This document shows, one piece after another, positions 60,959 through 64,000 of a DNA stretch of 64,000 nt; position 1 is the first letter of the stretch, and the number at the start of each line of letters is the position of its first letter. The translations under genes and the position numbers were made by a program. Source of the DNA: Tautonia plasticadhaerens (GTDB lineage: Bacteria > Planctomycetota > Planctomycetia > Isosphaerales > Isosphaeraceae); NCBI RefSeq assembly GCF_007752535.1, contig NZ_CP036428.1, positions 62,001 to 126,000 on the forward strand, read 5' to 3'. The notes below the pieces were generated by a model. It was given only the letters and a program-made list of their open reading frames with translations. It was not told where the DNA came from and searched no databases.

Positions 60959-63900
60959 TCATCGCGCCATCGGATGATCGGAATCGGTCGCATACCAGAG
61001 CGTGATCGACCCGTCCCGACATCCTGCGGCCAGGATCGTCCCGTCGGGGGAGAACCGCACATGGGTCACGACGTCCGGGAGCTCCTCGAAGACGAACCGG
61101 ACGTGGCGGAGGACCGGGTCCCAGAGCTTGACGAGCCCTTCCGCGGACCCGGTCGCGAGCGTCCCGTCGGGTCCGAGCGCCACCGAGGTGATGCGGTGCC
61201 GCTCGTCATCCTCGAAGACGGCCGATCCGGTCGTCTCGCCGGCCCAATCAATAAGGGTGACTCTACTTGATCCGTTACATGCTGCGATGAACGTGCCGTC
61301 GCTCGAGAATGCGGCAGAGTCGGGCGCCAGGATCGTCCCCATGTCGAAAGCATCGCTCGTCTCTGGCAGGCCCCGGATGGCCTTGTCTTTCCAGTCGCGC
61401 GTCGGTGCGGAGATGGGATGCAGGATGAGGAGGTTCCCCACCGCCGTCTGATAGGCAATCCTGGACTCGTCTCGTGAGAACGCAATCGCGTTCGCAGGAA
61501 GTGGGTTCGTGCCCTGGCTGACTCCATAGATGAGGTGCCCATTCGACGCATCGTAGAGAGCCAGCTGCGTCCCCCTCGCCGGCGACGGGCTGATCGTTGA
61601 GACTGCCAGGAATCGACCCCGAGGGGAAAACTTCATGAATCGAGTCGTGCCCTTCAGGTGTCGGACCCCTCGCAACGCCTCCCCGGGGCCGGCCAGGACG
61701 AGCTCCCCTTCGGCATCGAGGAGGGCGATCAAGTCGCCCTGCGGCGCGAAGAGGGTCAGGGGACGCCCGGGCGATGCGTCGCCTCCCGCACTCGATACCT
61801 TCCCCTGCGTCCCGGGACCACGCGTCTCGATCGGCCGTCCCGTCGACGTGTCCCAGAGCGTCGCCGTGCTGTCGATCGCGGCGGTCGACAACAGTGTGCC
61901 GTCTGCCGAGAACGCCATCGACCAGACGGCATCGGCGTGGCCGGCAAGCCGACGAGTCGCGTCCGGTCCGGGGTCGATCCTCCAGAGCTTCACCGTCCCG
62001 TCCCGGCTCGACGTCGCGAGGAGGGATCCGCTCGGGGAGAAGGCCATGTCGTCAATCCACGACGAGTGGCCCTCCAGCGTGCCCACGTCCCGGGCGCCGG
62101 CGATGTCCCAGAGCCTCACGGTGTGGTCCGAGCCTCCGACCGCCAGCATCCCGCCGTCCGGCGAGAAGGCGACCGGCCCCGACCAGTCCGCACCGAGATC
62201 GGCGATCAGATCGCCGATCGACGGGTCCAGGATGAGGAGCGATCGCTTCAGGACCGCCAGCATCCCTCCATCACGGGAGAACGTCAACGTGTCGCGATGC
62301 ACCGACGTGCGGCCGAGTTGCGATGTGCGGAACTCGACCCGATTCACATTCACCAGGTTCCCGTTCTCCGCATAGCGATGAACATCCGATTCGCCACTTA
62401 GCCCCTCGGGTTGGTACTCACCCGCGTCGTCGAAATCGGTCGAATACCAGTTGTCATCAAGGACGCTCGATGGCCCCGCCGGGATGGCCCAGAGCCGATC
62501 CCGATCCGGGATGCTCAGCGCCGTGATGGCGTCGGCGTCTTCGATGAGTAAACGCCCCCCATCCGGGGCGAAGATCAGCTTCTTCAAGGGCGGAGTCGGG
62601 ACGTCGATGGTCCAGACCTCACGCCCCGTGCTCGCCTCCCACAGCGTGATGGTCCATGCGAGGCCCGACTGGGTCTTGGATGTCCCTCGTCTGTGTCCCG
62701 TCGCCAGGTAATCGCCGTCGGGAGATGCGTCGAGGAACAGCCAGCCTTCCGGCCGGATCTCGCTCAGGCGGGCCCTCGCCCCCGTGTCCCATATCTCGAT
62801 TCGATCGTCAGCTGCCCTGATCCAGATCTTCCCCCCGGCGACGAAGAGCGATGCCCTCTGCCTTGACGTTGTCGTGGAGACCTCGAGCAGTTCGATCCGT
62901 TTCGCATGATGAGACCCGAAGCCCCAGACGAGCCGCCTGGTCTCTTGCCCGATGACGAGCGTCTCGACGTCCTGAGAGAAGGCAAGGTGGCGAATCTGCT
63001 CGTATGCGGCCCTCCGGGTCGAGGCCAGCTTGCGTCCGGTGCGGACCTCCCAGACGGAGACTTCGTCATGGCCCGCCGTTGCTAGCAATCGCCCGTCGGG
63101 CGAGAATGCGACGACCTCGGAACGATCGGGAGGTCTCCGCGAAGACTCCTCCGCCTCGGGGTCGAGGACCAGGGTCCGCAACTCCCGGAGGCACCCCCCG
63201 CGGAGGAAGTACCACTCGAAGCCGCGCAGGTCCGTTTCCCCTTCACGCGGGCGGAATCGATCGAGGATCCGGACCAATCCCGTCTTCCCCTCGCGCCTCA
63301 TCGCGCCGGCCAGCTGCATCTGGGATGCGTAGTACAGGCGGCCCACTCGGTCGCGTTCGACCTCGAGCGCTTCTCGACGTCGGTCCAGGCAGATGGAGAC
63401 CGCCGTCGAGCCGACGGAGATGATGATGAGGAGCAGGACCGTGACGGCGATCGAGCCCGCCGCAATCGGGTTACGCCGGCACCATCGCCAGAGGCGCTCC
63501 CCATTGCCGATGGGATGGGCCTCGATCGGCTCCCCTCGCAGCCACCGCTCCAGATCCTCCGCCAACGCCTCCGCCGAGCCGTACCTTCGGTACGGGTCCT
63601 TCTCCAGGGACTTCAGGGCGATCGTCTCCAGGTCGTGGTCGATCCCCGGATCGAGTGCCCGCGGCCGGGGTGGCTCCTGCTCGACGACCTTCCTCAGGGT
63701 CTCCATCACCGAGTCGCCTCGGAACGGCGGCCGGCCGGTCAGGAGCGCGAAGAGGACCGCTCCCAGGCTGTAGATGTCGACCGCCGTTGTCAGCTCCTTC
63801 GCCCGACCGGCAGCCTGCTCCGGCGCCATGTACTCGGGCGTGCCCATGATGGCGCCGGACTGGGTCAGGCCGCCGTCGGCCTCGATCCGCTTGGCCAGTC

Positions 63901-64000
63901 CGAAGTCGGCGACGTGCGGCTGGCCCTCGGCGTCGACCAGGATGTTGGCCGGCTTCAGATCGCGGTGCAGGATGCCCCGCCGGTGGGCCGCATCGATGGC
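60959..64000 (-). CDS. Ser/Thr protein kinase with transmembrane helix and WD40 repeats, 5' end beyond window
   Basis: The frame is open to the window edge, and the N-terminal kinase lobe lies outside. Visible kinase parts are [38 protein letters not shown] and [20 protein letters not shown] membrane helix follows ([20 protein letters not shown]), then an extracytoplasmic part with many WD40 blades ([72 protein letters not shown] at the end). The 1014 residues present make it a typical planctomycete Hanks-type receptor kinase. The gene is on the same strand as the split kinase, so the pair may be related. Confidence 0.93.
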   Translation of the reverse strand, partial: AIDAAHRRGILHRDLKPANILVDAEGQPHVADFGLAKRIEADGGLTQSGAIMGTPEYMAPEQAAGRAKELTTAVDIYSLGAVLFALLTGRPPFRGDSVMETLRKVVEQEPPRPRALDPGIDHDLETIALKSLEKDPYRRYGSAEALAEDLERWLRGEPIEAHPIGNGERLWRWCRRNPIAAGSIAVTVLLLIIISVGSTAVSICLDRRREALEVERDRVGRLYYASQMQLAGAMRREGKTGLVRILDRFRPREGETDLRGFEWYFLRGGCLRELRTLVLDPEAEESSRRPPDRSEVVAFSPDGRLLATAGHDEVSVWEVRTGRKLASTRRAAYEQIRHLAFSQDVETLVIGQETRRLVWGFGSHHAKRIELLEVSTTTSRQRASLFVAGGKIWIRAADDRIEIWDTGARARLSEIRPEGWLFLDASPDGDYLATGHRRGTSKTQSGLAWTITLWEASTGREVWTIDVPTPPLKKLIFAPDGGRLLIEDADAITALSIPDRDRLWAIPAGPSSVLDDNWYSTDFDDAGEYQPEGLSGESDVHRYAENGNLVNVNRVEFRTSQLGRTSVHRDTLTFSRDGGMLAVLKRSLLILDPSIGDLIADLGADWSGPVAFSPDGGMLAVGGSDHTVRLWDIAGARDVGTLEGHSSWIDDMAFSPSGSLLATSSRDGTVKLWRIDPGPDATRRLAGHADAVWSMAFSADGTLLSTAAIDSTATLWDTSTGRPIETRGPGTQGKVSSAGGDASPGRPLTLFAPQGDLIALLDAEGELVLAGPGEALRGVRHLKGTTRFMKFSPRGRFLAVSTISPSPARGTQLALYDASNGHLIYGVSQGTNPLPANAIAFSRDESRIAYQTAVGNLLILHPISAPTRDWKDKAIRGLPETSDAFDMGTILAPDSAAFSSDGTFIAACNGSSRVTLIDWAGETTGSAVFEDDERHRITSVALGPDGTLATGSAEGLVKLWDPVLRHVRFVFEELPDVVTHVRFSPDGTILAAGCRDGSITLWYATDSDHPMAR

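Noticed and set aside
1-64000. CRISPR arrays, rRNA genes, riboswitches and replication origins
   Set aside because: No regularly spaced repeats, conserved rRNA stretches, recognisable riboswitch cores or DnaA-box or iteron clusters were seen on reading; a covariance-model scan would be needed to exclude small RNAs.

Overview
The window is very GC-rich and carries gene families that together mark a planctomycete, most likely of the Isosphaeraceae (an inference from content; no rRNA gene is present to confirm it). The markers are two prepilin-like DUF1559 proteins, a DUF1501 protein, a DUF1549/DUF1553 cytochrome-type protein, an iduronate-2-sulfatase-like sulfatase, and serine/threonine kinases with WD40 tails. 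I saw no rRNA, convincing tRNA or CRISPR array. The region reads as accessory: it holds one IS3-type element, two identical IS630-type elements, an IS4-type remnant, a MITE-like inverted repeat, two toxin-antitoxin loci and an unusually large number of broken genes.

Layout. 1-2.1 kb: DNA-damage group (the end of an SRAP protein, a compact SRAP-like protein, a Y-family polymerase). 2.8-4.0 kb: frameshifted glycosyltransferase. 4.3-10.0 kb (minus strand): an EmrA/EmrB/outer-membrane-channel drug efflux operon ending in a small lipoprotein gene. 10.2-19.8 kb (minus strand): an internally deleted glucosidase, then a run of small detoxification and redox genes (two cupins, a quinone-type oxidoreductase, two tandem HD-domain proteins, a catalase-like peroxidase split by an IS3 element, an isochorismatase-like hydrolase, a pyridoxamine-oxidase-like flavoprotein, an AhpD-like protein), faced by a divergent sigma-54 activator with a damaged ATPase motif. 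22-25.3 kb: an APC permease and an AI-2E-family membrane protein. 25.4-29 kb: insertion-sequence debris, a low-GC orphan ORF and a HigBA-like pair whose toxin is frameshifted.

29.3-35.4 kb (minus strand): a probable operon running from two small lipoprotein or anchored proteins and a DUF1559 protein into a complete sulfate ABC importer (binding protein, CysT, CysW, CysA). 36.3-43.7 kb (minus strand): DUF1501, DUF1549/1553, sulfatase, lipoprotein and DUF1559 genes. Together these two blocks look like a locus for cutting sulfate esters outside the cytoplasm and importing the sulfate. 44-47.7 kb: an intact sigma-54 activator behind a strong palindrome, and an OprP-like porin. 47.7-50.3 kb (minus strand): a chromate-resistance operon of four tightly overlapping genes (chrA, a split chrB, a membrane protein) behind a perfect 22-bp palindrome. 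50.7-53.2 kb: an exported SDR protein and a PIN-type toxin-antitoxin pair with an operator-like repeat. 54.8-64 kb: a stand-alone WD40 protein, a transmembrane kinase cut in two by the second IS630 copy, and a kinase-WD40 fusion running off the window end.

Caution: several genes differ from an intact frame by a single base. I cannot tell real decay from sequencing or assembly error without reads.
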